Source: Variovorax sp. TBS-050B (GTDB taxonomy: Bacteria; Pseudomonadota; Gammaproteobacteria; Burkholderiales; Burkholderiaceae_C). Taken from it: a stretch of DNA of 64,000 bases. Below are positions 45,149 through 54,574 of this stretch, piece by piece. Under the pieces are notes generated by a model. The model worked only from the letters and a program-made list of their open reading frames with translations. It did not search any database and was not told where the DNA came from. Each line of letters begins with the position of its first letter. The first letter of the stretch is position 1. The position numbers and the translations under genes are program-made. The stretch covers positions 2,765,001 to 2,829,000 of the forward strand of contig NZ_JARXYR010000002.1 of the NCBI RefSeq assembly GCF_029893635.1. Reading direction: 5' to 3'.

Positions 45149-45373
45149 TCAGCGCCGCGGGGTGCCGGCCGAGGGGTCGAGCAGCCGGAAGTAGCTGCGG
45201 ATGCGCCGCGTGGTCCAGAGCGCGGCGGCCTGGTCCAGCGTGTCGTCGATGGCGGGGGCCGCGGCACGCGGGCTCGCGTCCGCGCCATGCGCGCGCGGCT
45301 GCGCCTGCTGCACGCCCGCATGTTGCTGCTGCTGCTGGGGCCGTTGTGGCTGGCAAGGCTGGAACTGACGCAT
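45149..45373 (-). CDS. small Gln/Pro-rich hypothetical protein
   Basis: This protein of 74 residues starts at ATG 45373, 8 nt after GAAGGAG. The N-terminal half is Gln/Pro-rich with a QQQQQ run. The C-terminal part (DDTLDQAAALWTTRRIRSYFRLLDP) is ordered and amphipathic. It lies 52 nt before the mgtA leader peptide on the same strand, so it may be in the same transcript. No known family is recognised. Confidence 0.6.
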   Translation of the reverse strand: MRQFQPCQPQRPQQQQQHAGVQQAQPRAHGADASPRAAAPAIDDTLDQAAALWTTRRIRSYFRLLDPSAGTPRR

Positions 45374-45683
45374 GGCAAGGCTCCTTCGCAGTGAAGGGCC
45401 TCGTGCGTGGGCACGCCGAATCGACCGACTGAAAAGATCAGCGACGAAGACGGCGGGAATCGGGAAGGGGAGAACCGCTGGCCTGAACGGCGAACGGGTC
45501 ACGCTGCGTGCACGGCGGCCGCAGCGCGAGCAGGGAGCCTGCGCTAGGGGGCCGGATGTGTCACGCCTGCCGAGGCACGCGTCTTGTCACTGATCCAACT
45601 GGCACTGTCCACGCACGAGGCTCCGAAGTGAATATTTCCGGATTGTTGCACCGCGTCATCAGGTGCGTCAACCCTGAAGCCCT
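45374..45683. other. gene-free gap upstream of the mgtA transcript
   Basis: This 310-nt gap separates the small Gln/Pro-rich gene from a lipoprotein gene. It should hold the mgtA promoter, but I see no convincing -35/-10 pair or PhoP-type repeat. Its main structure is the 13-bp inverted repeat reported separately at 45398-45621. Confidence 0.5.
45398..45621. repeat. 13-bp inverted repeat flanking about 200 bp
   Basis: GCCTCGTGCGTGG (45398-45410) and its exact complement CCACGCACGAGGC (45609-45621) face each other across 198 nt just upstream of a gene. They could be the ends of a short element or an invertible promoter segment; neither is shown. Confidence 0.45.
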
Positions 45684-45905
45684 TCAGTCGGTGGTGCAGC
45701 GGAACAGCACGCCCGATTCCGCGGGCGCCCTGCCGAGCCACTTGGGCGAGGCGTTTCTTTCGCGGCAGTATTCGTCGGCCTGCACGTAGGTCGTGGCCCG
45801 CAGTGTGCCGTCGCGCTGCGGCACCACCTGGTTCGGGGGCACCGCGCAGCCGGTGAGGGCGGTGGCGGCGAGCAAAGCGAGCGGAGGGAGAAGGCGCCAG
45901 TTCAT
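45684..45905 (-). CDS. small lipoprotein
   Basis: This protein of 73 residues has a lipoprotein signal (ATALTGCAVPP, Cys at about residue 20) and a short domain with two further Cys (YCRERN and LFRCTTD), which could form a disulfide. It is 40 nt downstream of the autotransporter gene on the same strand and could be co-transcribed. No named family is recognised. Confidence 0.75.
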   Translation of the reverse strand: MNWRLLPPLALLAATALTGCAVPPNQVVPQRDGTLRATTYVQADEYCRERNASPKWLGRAPAESGVLFRCTTD

Positions 45906-45945
45906 CGGCGCATTCTAAGGAGAGCCCGTTGTCCGCCGCCAACGC

Positions 45946-48900
45946 TCACCAGCGCACGCGCACGCCCAGCGAGGCATTGAGCGCGCTCTTCACGCGCGCG
46001 CCGCCGCCCGAGGCCCAGAGCTTGCCGAGCTCGGCGTACACCGCGGTGCGCTCGCCGACGGCCAGCGTCATGCCGCCCGCGAGCTCGGTGCTGGTCGCGC
46101 CGGTCTCGCTGCGGATTGCCGTGCTGCCGGCCAGGCTCAGGAACTGCGCCACGTCGGCACCGCCCGAGGCATGGAAGACGTTGAACCGCCCGTAGGGCTG
46201 CAGCCTGCCCGCGGCGGTCGCGATCTCGCCCTTGACGCGCACCCCCGCGCGCACGATCAGGCCGTCGTCGGGCGACTGCGCGATCCGTGCGCCGGAGATC
46301 GACGCGGCATCGAGGTCGAGGCGCTGGTGGATCAATTGCAGCTGCGGTTCCACGCGCCAGCCGCCGCCGAGCTCGAAGGCCTTGCCCACTTCCACCGACG
46401 CCAGCAGGCTCTCGCCCTTGCCCGAACTGCCGAAGCTCGCGACGGGCCGCGCGCCGTAGCGGTGCTGGCCGGCCTGCAGCACCGCGTCGGCATACCAGCC
46501 CTGGTCGCCGCGCCAGGTCGCGTAGGCGCCGAGGTAGCGGCTGCGCAGGTCGTTGCTGCCGACCGCCAGCCCCGCGAGGCCGCGCGCATCGCCGCTGACG
46601 CGGATGTCGCCTTCGAGCTGGCCGACATAGACGCCGGTGCGCCAGCGCGTGTCGGCCCAGAGGTCGGTGCCGGCCTGGAAGCCGTGCAGCCGTCCGTCGC
46701 TGCGCGCACCGACCGTGCCGCGCTGCGCGATGTCGATGTCGGCGCTGATGAGGCGGCCCCAGGCGCGGCGCCGGCGTTCGTCCATGCCGTCGGCGTTGCT
46801 GCTGCTGCCGCCGGCATCGTTGCGCGCGGCCGGCGGCGTGCCGGCGTCGTCGTCGGCGCCGCCGCGCAGCGCCAGGCTGCCGAGCATCGCGAGGTTGCCC
46901 TGGCGCAGCTGCTGCGGGAGCGCGGCATGGAGCGGCACCTCGACGCGGTAGGTCGGCAGCGGCGCCGCCCCGCCCGGGCTGCCGGGCAGGCTGGAGCGCA
47001 GGTACCAGTTCTCGCCCGCGCCGTTGGCGTCCGCGGCGTACAGCCGGTATTCGTAGGCGCCGGCATCCACGTGGCCGCCGTCGAGCGCGAAGGCGTCCTT
47101 CGTGGTCTGCGCGGTGGTGGTGGCGCCGTTGCGGGCGCTGACCACCTCGATGCCGTCGCCCGAGGTCAGCGCGCCGAGGCCGCCGAGGTTCGCGATCCGC
47201 ACCGTGGTGCGGCCGCTGGCCGTGGCGCCGGCGCCGTCGAGCACCAGCCGGTCCGACGGGTCGGCCGCGCCGAGCACCGTGCCGAGCCGCAGCACGCCGT
47301 TGCTGCCCGTGTAGGCGCCGCGCACCGTCAGCGTGGTGCCCGGCGCGCTGCCGACCAGCGACACCGTGCCCGCATTGGCGAGCGCGCCCACCGTCTGGCT
47401 GAAGCCCGCGAGGTCGAGCGTGGCGCCGGCCGACACGCCGTGCGCCGACTTCGCGCTCAGCACGTTGGCCGCGCCCGCGCTCAGCGTGCCCGCGGCCACC
47501 TGCGTGGCGCCCGCGTGGCTGCTCGCGCCGGTCAGCGTGAAGTTGCCGCTGCCCTGCTTCAGCAGGCCGCCCGCGCCGCCGATGGTGCCGCCGAAGGTGC
47601 TGCTGCTGTCGTCGCCGCCGGTCGAGAGCGTGGCGCTGCCGAGCCGGAGTTCGCCGCCCGCGCTGCCCCCGCCCGCGAGCGAGCCGATGGTCTGGTCGAA
47701 GCCGTTCAGGTCCAGCGCGGCACCCGCGCGGTCGGCGAGCGTGACGCGTGCGGAAGAGGGCAGCACCGCGGCCGCGCCCATGCGCAGCGTGCCGGCCGCC
47801 ACCGTGGTCGCGCCGGTGTAGCTGCTCGCGCCCGCGAGCGTCAGCGTGCCTTCGCCCGACTTGCGCAGCGCGCCGCCGCCCGAGAGCGCGCCGCCTGCGG
47901 CCAGGTTCAGGCCCGCGTCCACCACCTCGATCTCCCCGCCGGCCGCGCCGATGTCGATGCCGCGCGTGGTACCGGTGAAGCCCGTGCCCGTGACCTGCAG
48001 GCGCCCGCCGTCGAGCGCGATGCCGCCACCGGCCGCGCCGAGGTTGGCATCGGCCGAGACCGAGAGCGTGCCCGCCTGCACGGCCGTGCCGCCGGTGTAG
48101 CCGTTGGTGCCGCCGAGCACCAGCGTGCCCGCGCCCGTCTTGACCAGGCCCGCGCTGCCTGCGACGGCGTTGCCGATGGTGGCGACGTAGCCCGCCGAGC
48201 CCGCGCCGCCATCGCCCACGCGCACCTCGGCCCGCGCACCGCCGCCCGTGCCCACGAGCGTGAGCGCATCGCCGGCCAGCGTGTAGCCGCTGCTCGCGAA
48301 CTGCATGCCCGTGGCCTGCACCGCGCCCGGGGTGTTGTCCACCGTCACCGTGCCGGCCGCGCCGCTGAAGACCGCGAAGCCCGGCTGCGGCTGCATCGGC
48401 ACCGTGGCCGAGCCTGCGGCATCGGTCCATGCCGCTTCGGTGTTCGACCAGGTGCCGGTGCCGCCACCCGCCTGCGTGGGGCTCGCGAGGCCGTTCGCGT
48501 TCCAGAAGTTCAGCGTCATGCCGGTGGTGTTGACCAGCATGAAGCGCTTGTCCGCGCTGAGGTTCTGGATCGACAGCGTGGTGCCGGCGGGCATGCTGCC
48601 GAGCGCGAGCGTGCTGCCCGGCGCGAGCGTGCCGGCGTAGTCGATCAGCCGGTACACGCCGGGGCCGAAGCCGCTCGCGTCGGCCACGTCGAGCGTGGCG
48701 CCGGGCGTGATCGAGAGATTGCCGGCCACGCTCACGCTGTCGCTCTGGCCGGCGGTGCCGAAGTCGGCGCCCGGCGTGCCGAACTGGAAGTCGAGCCGGC
48801 TGCCCGCCAGCAGCGACATGTCGCCGCCGACGGCGAGCGTGCCCATCGCGCCGGCGCTGGCACCCGGGGCCAGCACGCCGCCGGATTCGACGACCACATC

Positions 48901-51093
48901 GCCGCCGACCCGCCCGCCACCCGCGAGCCGTCCGCCCGACTGCACCACGACGCTGCCGCCGCCGGTGGCACTGCCCGTGCCGTTGTTCGCCTGCAGCGTG
49001 CCGCCTGCCACCGTGATGCCGCCGAAGTAGGTGTTCGCGCCGGTGAGCGTCAGCGTGCCCGTGCCCGACTTGACGATGTCGCCGCCGCCGCTGAGCGTGC
49101 CGGTGAGCGTGAGGTCGTTCGCACCGCCGATGCCGAGGTCGGCATTGATCCGGATGTCGTTCGCCAGGCTCACGGCCGTGTTCGCCGCGAGCGCGCTGAT
49201 CGCGCTGACGGTGACCGAACCCGTGCCGAGCGCCTGGTCGTTCCCCACGGTGAGCACGCCGCCGCCAAGGTTCAAGCCGCCGCCGAAGTCGTTGGCGCCG
49301 TTGAGCGTGAGCCCGGGCGCGCCGGCCACGCTGATGCCGCCCGCGCCGCTGATGCGGCCGTCGAGCGTCAGCGCGCCGCCGCTGCCGCCCGCGGCGAAGC
49401 GCAGCGTGCTGTCGAGCACCACGTCGTTGCCCAGCACCACGCCTGCGGCACCGGTCAGCGCGCCGAGGCCGCTGACCGTCAGCGCACCGCTGCCGAGCGC
49501 GCCGCTGGTCGCGACGTCGATCGTTCCGCCGTTCAGCACCGTGCCGCCCGTGTAGTTGTTGGCGCCAGCCAGCGCCAGGTTGCCGCTGCCGAGCGTCAGG
49601 CTGCCGCCGCCCGCGATCGGCCCGCCCAGCGTCAGCGTGCCCGTGCTGTGGACCGTGAGCGCGCTGCCGAGCTGCACCGGGTTGTTCAGCGTGCCCGTGA
49701 AAGGGGCGTTGAGCGACGCGGGGCCGCCCACGATGAAGAGCCCGCTGCCGAGCGAATTCGCGCTGCCCAACGTCAGGCCGCCGTCGTTGAGCACCAGGCC
49801 GCCGCTGAAGTTGTTGTTGCCGGCGAGCGTGAGCGTGCCGCCGCCGTTCTTGACCAGGCCGCCGTTGCCCGTGAGCGTGCCGCTCAGTGTGAGGCTGTTG
49901 TCGCCCTGCACGGTCAGGCCCGCCGCCAGGCTGATGTTCGGGCTCAGCGTGAGGCCGTCGACCGAGGGTTCGATCGCGCCGCCGTTCGCAGAAATCGCGG
50001 TGCCAAAAGCCCCCGCGTTGTTGAAGATGGCGAGGCCGCCGTTGAGCGAAGTGATGTCGCTCACCACCGCACCGTTGAGAACCCAGGTCCCGCTGTTGAC
50101 GATCAGCCGCTCGAAGTTCAGGTAACGCGAGGCCGAGATGGTACTAACAGGCCCACCGGTGCCGGAACCCGGCGAGGTGGCGCTGTTCTGCAATACCAGC
50201 GCGTCGGAGCCGTCGCCCGCGTCGACCGTGCCCGTCGCTGCGAACTTGAGCTCGATGGAGGGCGTGGTCGGCGTGAACAGCGAGTACGCGGGCGCCGTCG
50301 GCGTCGAAGCTTCGAGTCTGGACCCGCTGACGGCGGTGAACGTGTCGTTGCCGTTGCCGAGCGACACGCTGCCGTTGATGGTGCCGTTGTTCAGGAATCT
50401 GTCGCCGTTCGAACTCTCGAACGCCATGCGGCCGATGATCGTTCCGTTGTTGGTGAAGTTGACCTCGCTGCCGCCGTACACCGCCGCCACGAGCGCGTCG
50501 GGCGCGGACCCGCCGGTCTCGATGAGGCTGTTGTTGACGATGGTGGTGCTGCCTTGGTTCGTCACCTGCAGGGCCATGCCCTCGAAGCCGTAGGAACCGC
50601 CGAACGTGCCCCGGATCGTCTGCTCGTTGCGTATGCTGACCGCGCCCCCCGTCGGGAAGCCCGGAAAGCCGATGGCGATGCCGCTTGCCTGCTGCGCACC
50701 GAAAGCGCCTGCGTCGATGATGCCGAAGTTGACCAGCCGCAGACCCGTCCCCTCCCAGATCAGGCTGTAGCTGGAGTTCGTCGCGCTCATCAGGGTGCCG
50801 GGCTGCACCGTGATGTCGAGGTTGTTCCCATACGCGTAGAAGTTGTTGGGATCGGCCTGCGACGTTGCCGTGCCCGTGCAGCTCACGGTCCCGCCATCGG
50901 GAGGTGGGTCCGGCGTGCAGGCCGCCAGCGCCTGCCCCCCCGTCCATTGCAGCGCGGCCGCGAGCACTGCGAGCATCGGCACGCTGCGGCGCACGGTGCT
51001 GCCCGACGCACTGCCGGTCTTGCGCGCCAGCTCGGAAGCCACGCAGGCACGGCCGAGCCGCCGGTCGATGATGACGCGGTAAATGCGGTTCAC
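45946..51093 (-). CDS. type V autotransporter with beta-helical passenger
   Basis: This 1715-residue protein opens with an extended signal peptide region (MNRIYRVIIDRRLGR, ELARKTG) typical of large autotransporters. The passenger is a long parallel beta-helix with autotransporter-associated strand repeats, for example LVKNGGGTLTLAGNNNFSGG and IVKSGTGTLTLTGANTYFGG. The last ~270 residues (from RAWGRLISADIDIAQRG) form the outer-membrane barrel, ending in LGVRVRW with a terminal aromatic residue. The start is GTG 51093 with GGAGGG 3 nt upstream. The N-terminal third is less GC-rich. A surface adhesin or biofilm role is likely; no protease triad was seen. Confidence 0.92.
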   Translation of the reverse strand: MNRIYRVIIDRRLGRACVASELARKTGSASGSTVRRSVPMLAVLAAALQWTGGQALAACTPDPPPDGGTVSCTGTATSQADPNNFYAYGNNLDITVQPGTLMSATNSSYSLIWEGTGLRLVNFGIIDAGAFGAQQASGIAIGFPGFPTGGAVSIRNEQTIRGTFGGSYGFEGMALQVTNQGSTTIVNNSLIETGGSAPDALVAAVYGGSEVNFTNNGTIIGRMAFESSNGDRFLNNGTINGSVSLGNGNDTFTAVSGSRLEASTPTAPAYSLFTPTTPSIELKFAATGTVDAGDGSDALVLQNSATSPGSGTGGPVSTISASRYLNFERLIVNSGTWVLNGAVVSDITSLNGGLAIFNNAGAFGTAISANGGAIEPSVDGLTLSPNISLAAGLTVQGDNSLTLSGTLTGNGGLVKNGGGTLTLAGNNNFSGGLVLNDGGLTLGSANSLGSGLFIVGGPASLNAPFTGTLNNPVQLGSALTVHSTGTLTLGGPIAGGGSLTLGSGNLALAGANNYTGGTVLNGGTIDVATSGALGSGALTVSGLGALTGAAGVVLGNDVVLDSTLRFAAGGSGGALTLDGRISGAGGISVAGAPGLTLNGANDFGGGLNLGGGVLTVGNDQALGTGSVTVSAISALAANTAVSLANDIRINADLGIGGANDLTLTGTLSGGGDIVKSGTGTLTLTGANTYFGGITVAGGTLQANNGTGSATGGGSVVVQSGGRLAGGGRVGGDVVVESGGVLAPGASAGAMGTLAVGGDMSLLAGSRLDFQFGTPGADFGTAGQSDSVSVAGNLSITPGATLDVADASGFGPGVYRLIDYAGTLAPGSTLALGSMPAGTTLSIQNLSADKRFMLVNTTGMTLNFWNANGLASPTQAGGGTGTWSNTEAAWTDAAGSATVPMQPQPGFAVFSGAAGTVTVDNTPGAVQATGMQFASSGYTLAGDALTLVGTGGGARAEVRVGDGGAGSAGYVATIGNAVAGSAGLVKTGAGTLVLGGTNGYTGGTAVQAGTLSVSADANLGAAGGGIALDGGRLQVTGTGFTGTTRGIDIGAAGGEIEVVDAGLNLAAGGALSGGGALRKSGEGTLTLAGASSYTGATTVAAGTLRMGAAAVLPSSARVTLADRAGAALDLNGFDQTIGSLAGGGSAGGELRLGSATLSTGGDDSSSTFGGTIGGAGGLLKQGSGNFTLTGASSHAGATQVAAGTLSAGAANVLSAKSAHGVSAGATLDLAGFSQTVGALANAGTVSLVGSAPGTTLTVRGAYTGSNGVLRLGTVLGAADPSDRLVLDGAGATASGRTTVRIANLGGLGALTSGDGIEVVSARNGATTTAQTTKDAFALDGGHVDAGAYEYRLYAADANGAGENWYLRSSLPGSPGGAAPLPTYRVEVPLHAALPQQLRQGNLAMLGSLALRGGADDDAGTPPAARNDAGGSSSNADGMDERRRRAWGRLISADIDIAQRGTVGARSDGRLHGFQAGTDLWADTRWRTGVYVGQLEGDIRVSGDARGLAGLAVGSNDLRSRYLGAYATWRGDQGWYADAVLQAGQHRYGARPVASFGSSGKGESLLASVEVGKAFELGGGWRVEPQLQLIHQRLDLDAASISGARIAQSPDDGLIVRAGVRVKGEIATAAGRLQPYGRFNVFHASGGADVAQFLSLAGSTAIRSETGATSTELAGGMTLAVGERTAVYAELGKLWASGGGARVKSALNASLGVRVRW

Positions 51094-51159
51094 ATTCCCT
51101 CCAAATGGTTAACTAATGATTATTTGGTAACGGAATGCTTGACGATAGGGCCCTAAAGC

Positions 51160-51187
51160 AAACATCCGGCGCGATGGCCGGATGTTT
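51160..51187 (-). terminator. terminator at the end of the thioesterase operon
   Basis: A perfect 11-bp stem, AAACATCCGGC (51160-51170) with GCCGGATGTTT (51177-51187), has a 6-nt loop. On the minus strand it ends in TTTGCTTTAG, 1 nt after the thioesterase stop. It insulates the downstream autotransporter. Confidence 0.8.
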
Positions 51188-51188
51188 A

Positions 51189-51656
51189 TTAATCCTTTGG
51201 TATTGATTTCCCAGCCTCTGGCGGCGCCTCGCACAGCGCCCGGATCTCCGCCGGTATCGGCACCGCCCGGATTCCGCCGCCCTCGCGCTTCGCCGCGAAG
51301 ATGCGCACTTCCTCGCATTCGAGGATCAGGTCCTCGCCGCGCGTCACGCGGTAGGTCTGCACGAAGCTCTTCTCGCGCCATTCGGTGATGCGCACCGCCA
51401 CCTGCAGCACGTCGCCGTAGCTCGCCGCCTTGACGAAGCGCGTGTGCGTGTCCACCAGCGGCGTGCCGATCACGCCGAGCGTCTTCGCGGTCTCTTCCCA
51501 GCGCGGCACGCCGCATTCGGCGAAGAAGTGGCGCGAGGCGGCGTCGATCCAGCGGAAGAAGTTGGGAAACCACACGATGCCGGCCGGATCGCAGTCGCCG
51601 AACTCGACGCGCACGGTGTACACGATGGTCCTGGGGTTGTCGTCGATGCTTGTCAT
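51189..51656 (-). CDS. hotdog-fold acyl-CoA thioesterase (4-hydroxybenzoyl-CoA type)
   Basis: This protein of 155 residues has the 4HBT signature VEFGDCDPAGIVWFPNFFRW with the catalytic Asp23. It hydrolyses an acyl- or aryl-CoA to the free acid. Its ATG overlaps the DctM stop as TGATG, so it is the last gene of the eight-gene operon. With the oxidoreductase upstream it could release an aryl acetate from its CoA ester. The substrate is not proven. Confidence 0.88.
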   Translation of the reverse strand: MTSIDDNPRTIVYTVRVEFGDCDPAGIVWFPNFFRWIDAASRHFFAECGVPRWEETAKTLGVIGTPLVDTHTRFVKAASYGDVLQVAVRITEWREKSFVQTYRVTRGEDLILECEEVRIFAAKREGGGIRAVPIPAEIRALCEAPPEAGKSIPKD

Positions 51657-52957
51657 CAGCCCATTCTCGTCGGCAGCCACAGCGCGATCACCGGGAAGGC
51701 GATCAGGATCACGAGCCGCACGATGTCGGTCACGATGAAGGGCAGCACGCCCTTGAAGATGGTGGTGAAGCTCACGTCCTTCACCACGCTCTTGATCACG
51801 AACACGTTCATGCCCACGGGCGGATGGATCAGGCCGAGCTCGACGGTCATCACGATGATCACGCCGAACCAGATCGGATCGAAGCCCAGGTGCACGATCA
51901 CCGGGAAGATGATCGGCACGGTCAGGATGATCATCGCCATCGCGTCCATCAGGCAGCCGAGCAGCAGGTACATCAGCATGATCAGCGCGAGCACGCCGTA
52001 GCGGCCGATGCCCAGGCCCGTGAGGAACTCGGTGAGCTTCTGCGGGCTCTGCGTGATGGTGAGGAAGTAGCCGAACAGCAGCGCGCCGATCAGCACCGTG
52101 AACACCGCGGCCGCGGTGCGCGTGGCCGACAGCAGCGCCTCGCGGATCTTCGGCCCGTCGAGCTTGCGGCGCAGCACGCCGAGGATGAAGGCGCCGCTCG
52201 CGCCCACGCCGCCGGCCTCGGTGGGCGTGAAGAAGCCGCCGTAGAGCCCGCCGATCACGAACACGAACAGCACCAGCGGCGCCCACACGTTCTTCAGGTC
52301 CTTCACGCGCTCGGACCAGGGCTTGACCTCGCCGCCCGGCAGCCAGCCGGGGCGCGTCTTCACGATGACCGCGATCGTCAGCACGTACATCGCCATCGCG
52401 AGGATGCCGGGCACGATGCCGGCCATGAAGAGCTTGCCGATGTCCTGCTGCGTGAGGATCGCGTAGACCGCGAGCACGGTCGAGGGCGGGAGGATCGCGC
52501 CCAGCGTGCCGCCCGCGGCGATCACGCCGGTGGAGAACGACTGCGGGTAGTCGAAGCGCCGCATCTCGGGGTAGGCCACCGCGGAGAAGGTCGCGGCCGT
52601 GGCCACCGACGACCCGCAGATCGCCGCGAAGCCGCCGCAGGCCACCACCGTCGCCACGCCGAGGCCGCCGCGCAGGTGGCCGATCATCGAGTTCGCGGCC
52701 TTGAAGAGTTCGCGGCTCACGCCCGACACCGATACCAGCGCGCCCATCAGCATGAACATCGGGATCACGCCGAAGGTGTAGTCGGTCACGGTGCGCATCG
52801 AGGTCTGGCCCACGAGCTTGAGCGCCGGCCCGGGCCCGACGAGGTAGCTGTAGCCGGCCACGCCGACCAGCCCCATCGCCATGCCGACCGGCACGCGCAG
52901 CAGCATCAGCGCAAAGAGGGCGAAGAAGCCCAGGATCGCAACGGCATCGGGGCTCAT
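51656..52957 (-). CDS. dctM: TRAP transporter large permease
   Basis: This protein of 433 residues has about twelve to thirteen membrane segments and the DctM features VIPMFMLMGALVSVSG, CGSSVATAATFSAVAYPEM and LGLIHPPVGMNVFVI. It forms the transport channel of a periplasmic-protein-dependent, ion-driven importer. It overlaps DctQ by 4 nt upstream and the thioesterase by 1 nt downstream. Confidence 0.95.
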   Translation of the reverse strand: MSPDAVAILGFFALFALMLLRVPVGMAMGLVGVAGYSYLVGPGPALKLVGQTSMRTVTDYTFGVIPMFMLMGALVSVSGVSRELFKAANSMIGHLRGGLGVATVVACGGFAAICGSSVATAATFSAVAYPEMRRFDYPQSFSTGVIAAGGTLGAILPPSTVLAVYAILTQQDIGKLFMAGIVPGILAMAMYVLTIAVIVKTRPGWLPGGEVKPWSERVKDLKNVWAPLVLFVFVIGGLYGGFFTPTEAGGVGASGAFILGVLRRKLDGPKIREALLSATRTAAAVFTVLIGALLFGYFLTITQSPQKLTEFLTGLGIGRYGVLALIMLMYLLLGCLMDAMAMIILTVPIIFPVIVHLGFDPIWFGVIIVMTVELGLIHPPVGMNVFVIKSVVKDVSFTTIFKGVLPFIVTDIVRLVILIAFPVIALWLPTRMG

Positions 52958-53478
52958 TCGTCGGCCTTCTGTTCGGGATGGATCTCGTCGAGCTGCTCCG
53001 GATGGAAGATCAGCCGGTAGGTGCGGATCGCGATCAGCAGCACCGCGCACACGTCGCCGGCCCAGGCCACCGCGTAGAAGGGCCAGGTCGGGATGTTGAG
53101 GTCGTAGGTCAGCACGTTGTCGGCATAGGTGCCGCGCACCTTGTCGAACAGCATCGCCGTCTGCACCGCCACCACGAACAGCAGCACCAGCGTGGCGAAC
53201 ACGTCGATCACCCGCTTCATGCGCGGGCCGGCCGCGGTCCACACCAGGTCGACCGTGATGTGGCCGCCGCGGTAGCTGGTGGCCGCGATGCCCCAGAAGA
53301 TCAGGATGCCCAGCAGCATGCGACCGAAGTCATAGGCGTCGGGGATCGAGGTGTCGAAGAACTTGCGCAGCACCACGGCCACGAAGATGTTGAGCGCGAC
53401 GATCCCCACGAACATGGCGGCGAGCCATTCGATCGTGTTGATCGCGCGGTCCATGAGGCGGACGGACCGGGCGGCCAT
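52954..53478 (-). CDS. dctQ: TRAP transporter small permease
   Basis: This protein of 174 residues has four hydrophobic helices in the DctQ pattern, including VLRKFFDTSIPDAYDFGRML and WGIAATSYRGGHITVD. It pairs with DctM in the inner membrane. It follows the solute-binding gene after 4 nt and overlaps dctM by 4 nt. Confidence 0.92.
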   Translation of the reverse strand: MAARSVRLMDRAINTIEWLAAMFVGIVALNIFVAVVLRKFFDTSIPDAYDFGRMLLGILIFWGIAATSYRGGHITVDLVWTAAGPRMKRVIDVFATLVLLFVVAVQTAMLFDKVRGTYADNVLTYDLNIPTWPFYAVAWAGDVCAVLLIAIRTYRLIFHPEQLDEIHPEQKADE

Positions 53479-53482
53479 GGCT

Positions 53483-54535
53483 TCAGAGCGCCGACTTGTA
53501 CTTGGCGAGGCTGGCCTTCAGCGCATCCATCACCGCCTTCGGGTCCTCGCCGGCCTTCTTCACGCCCTCGGCCCACTGCGCCTCGGCGGGCGCGGCCGCC
53601 TTGCGCCATTCGCCGAGCTGTTCGGGCGTGAGCTTGTAGACCTCGTGGCCCGGCAGCGCGGCCATCTTCGCGCGGCCGGCGAACTCGAAGTCGGCCCAGG
53701 GCGCGGCCACCTTCTGCGCCCATTCGCTGGTGCAGTGGTCGTCGATCACCTTCTTCTGCGCGGTGGACATCGCGTCGTACTTGCCCTTGTTCATGACCCA
53801 GACGAAGGGCGTGACGTAGAGCGGCGCATCCATGTGGTACTTGACCACCTTGTCGATGCCGAACAGGCCGATCGATCCCCAAGGGAAGGTGATGGCATCG
53901 GCCACGCCGCGCTCCAGCATGTCGCGCGACTCGGGCGCCGAGGCCTGCACGTTGGTGCCGCCCAGCGAGGTGATGAGCTGGCCCACGGTGCTCGTGGCGG
54001 GGCGCACCTTGGTGCCCTTGACGTCGGCGGGCACGCTGATCTTCTTGCGCGAATGGAAGGTGCCGGGGTCGTGCACGAAGGCGAAGCAGAACTTCACGTC
54101 CTTCATCTCCCTGGCCGCGTAGTTGCGGTACCAGGCGTCGATGGCCGCCGAGCCCTCCTTGCCGTTGGCGAACAGGAAGGGCAGAGAGGCGCCCGCCATG
54201 ACCGGGAAGCGGCCCGGCTGGTAGCCCGGGTTCACGTAGGCGAAGTCGGCGATGCCGTCGCGCGCCATGTCGTAGTGGTCGAAGGCCTTGCCGAGCTGCT
54301 CCGAGGGGAACAGCACCGCGCCGATGCTGCCGTTGGAGGCCTTCTTGATGTCGTCGGCCCAGGCCTGCAGCGCGGGGTTCAGCGGATGCTGCGCGGGCAC
54401 CCAGCTCGAGAGCTTGATCTGCACCGGCTTGTCCTGCGCCGTGGCGGCGGCGGGCACGGCGAGCGCGAGCGCCGCGCACAGGGCCGCCAGCGCATGGCGC
54501 GGGCGGAACGGGGAGGAATGGCGAGCGGTGTTCAT
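53483..54535 (-). CDS. dctP: TRAP transporter solute-binding protein
   Basis: This protein of 350 residues has a signal peptide ending ATA-QDK. The mature part is DctP-like (IKLSSWVPAQHPLNPALQAW, ADFAYVNPGYQPGRFPV, and a Lys/Arg-rich ligand segment VKGTKVRPATSTVGQ) with an Arg expected to bind a carboxylate. It delivers ligand to DctQ/DctM. The neighbours suggest an aromatic or hydroxy carboxylate. Confidence 0.93.
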   Translation of the reverse strand: MNTARHSSPFRPRHALAALCAALALAVPAAATAQDKPVQIKLSSWVPAQHPLNPALQAWADDIKKASNGSIGAVLFPSEQLGKAFDHYDMARDGIADFAYVNPGYQPGRFPVMAGASLPFLFANGKEGSAAIDAWYRNYAAREMKDVKFCFAFVHDPGTFHSRKKISVPADVKGTKVRPATSTVGQLITSLGGTNVQASAPESRDMLERGVADAITFPWGSIGLFGIDKVVKYHMDAPLYVTPFVWVMNKGKYDAMSTAQKKVIDDHCTSEWAQKVAAPWADFEFAGRAKMAALPGHEVYKLTPEQLGEWRKAAAPAEAQWAEGVKKAGEDPKAVMDALKASLAKYKSAL

Positions 54536-54574
54536 GGGTCTCCTTCGTTGTGTTTTCTGAACTGTTTCGTCGAT

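Noticed and set aside
46171..51156. A 1661-residue plus-strand frame opposite the autotransporter
   Set aside because: It has biased composition with no signal, domain or ribosome site, while the minus strand encodes a complete autotransporter.
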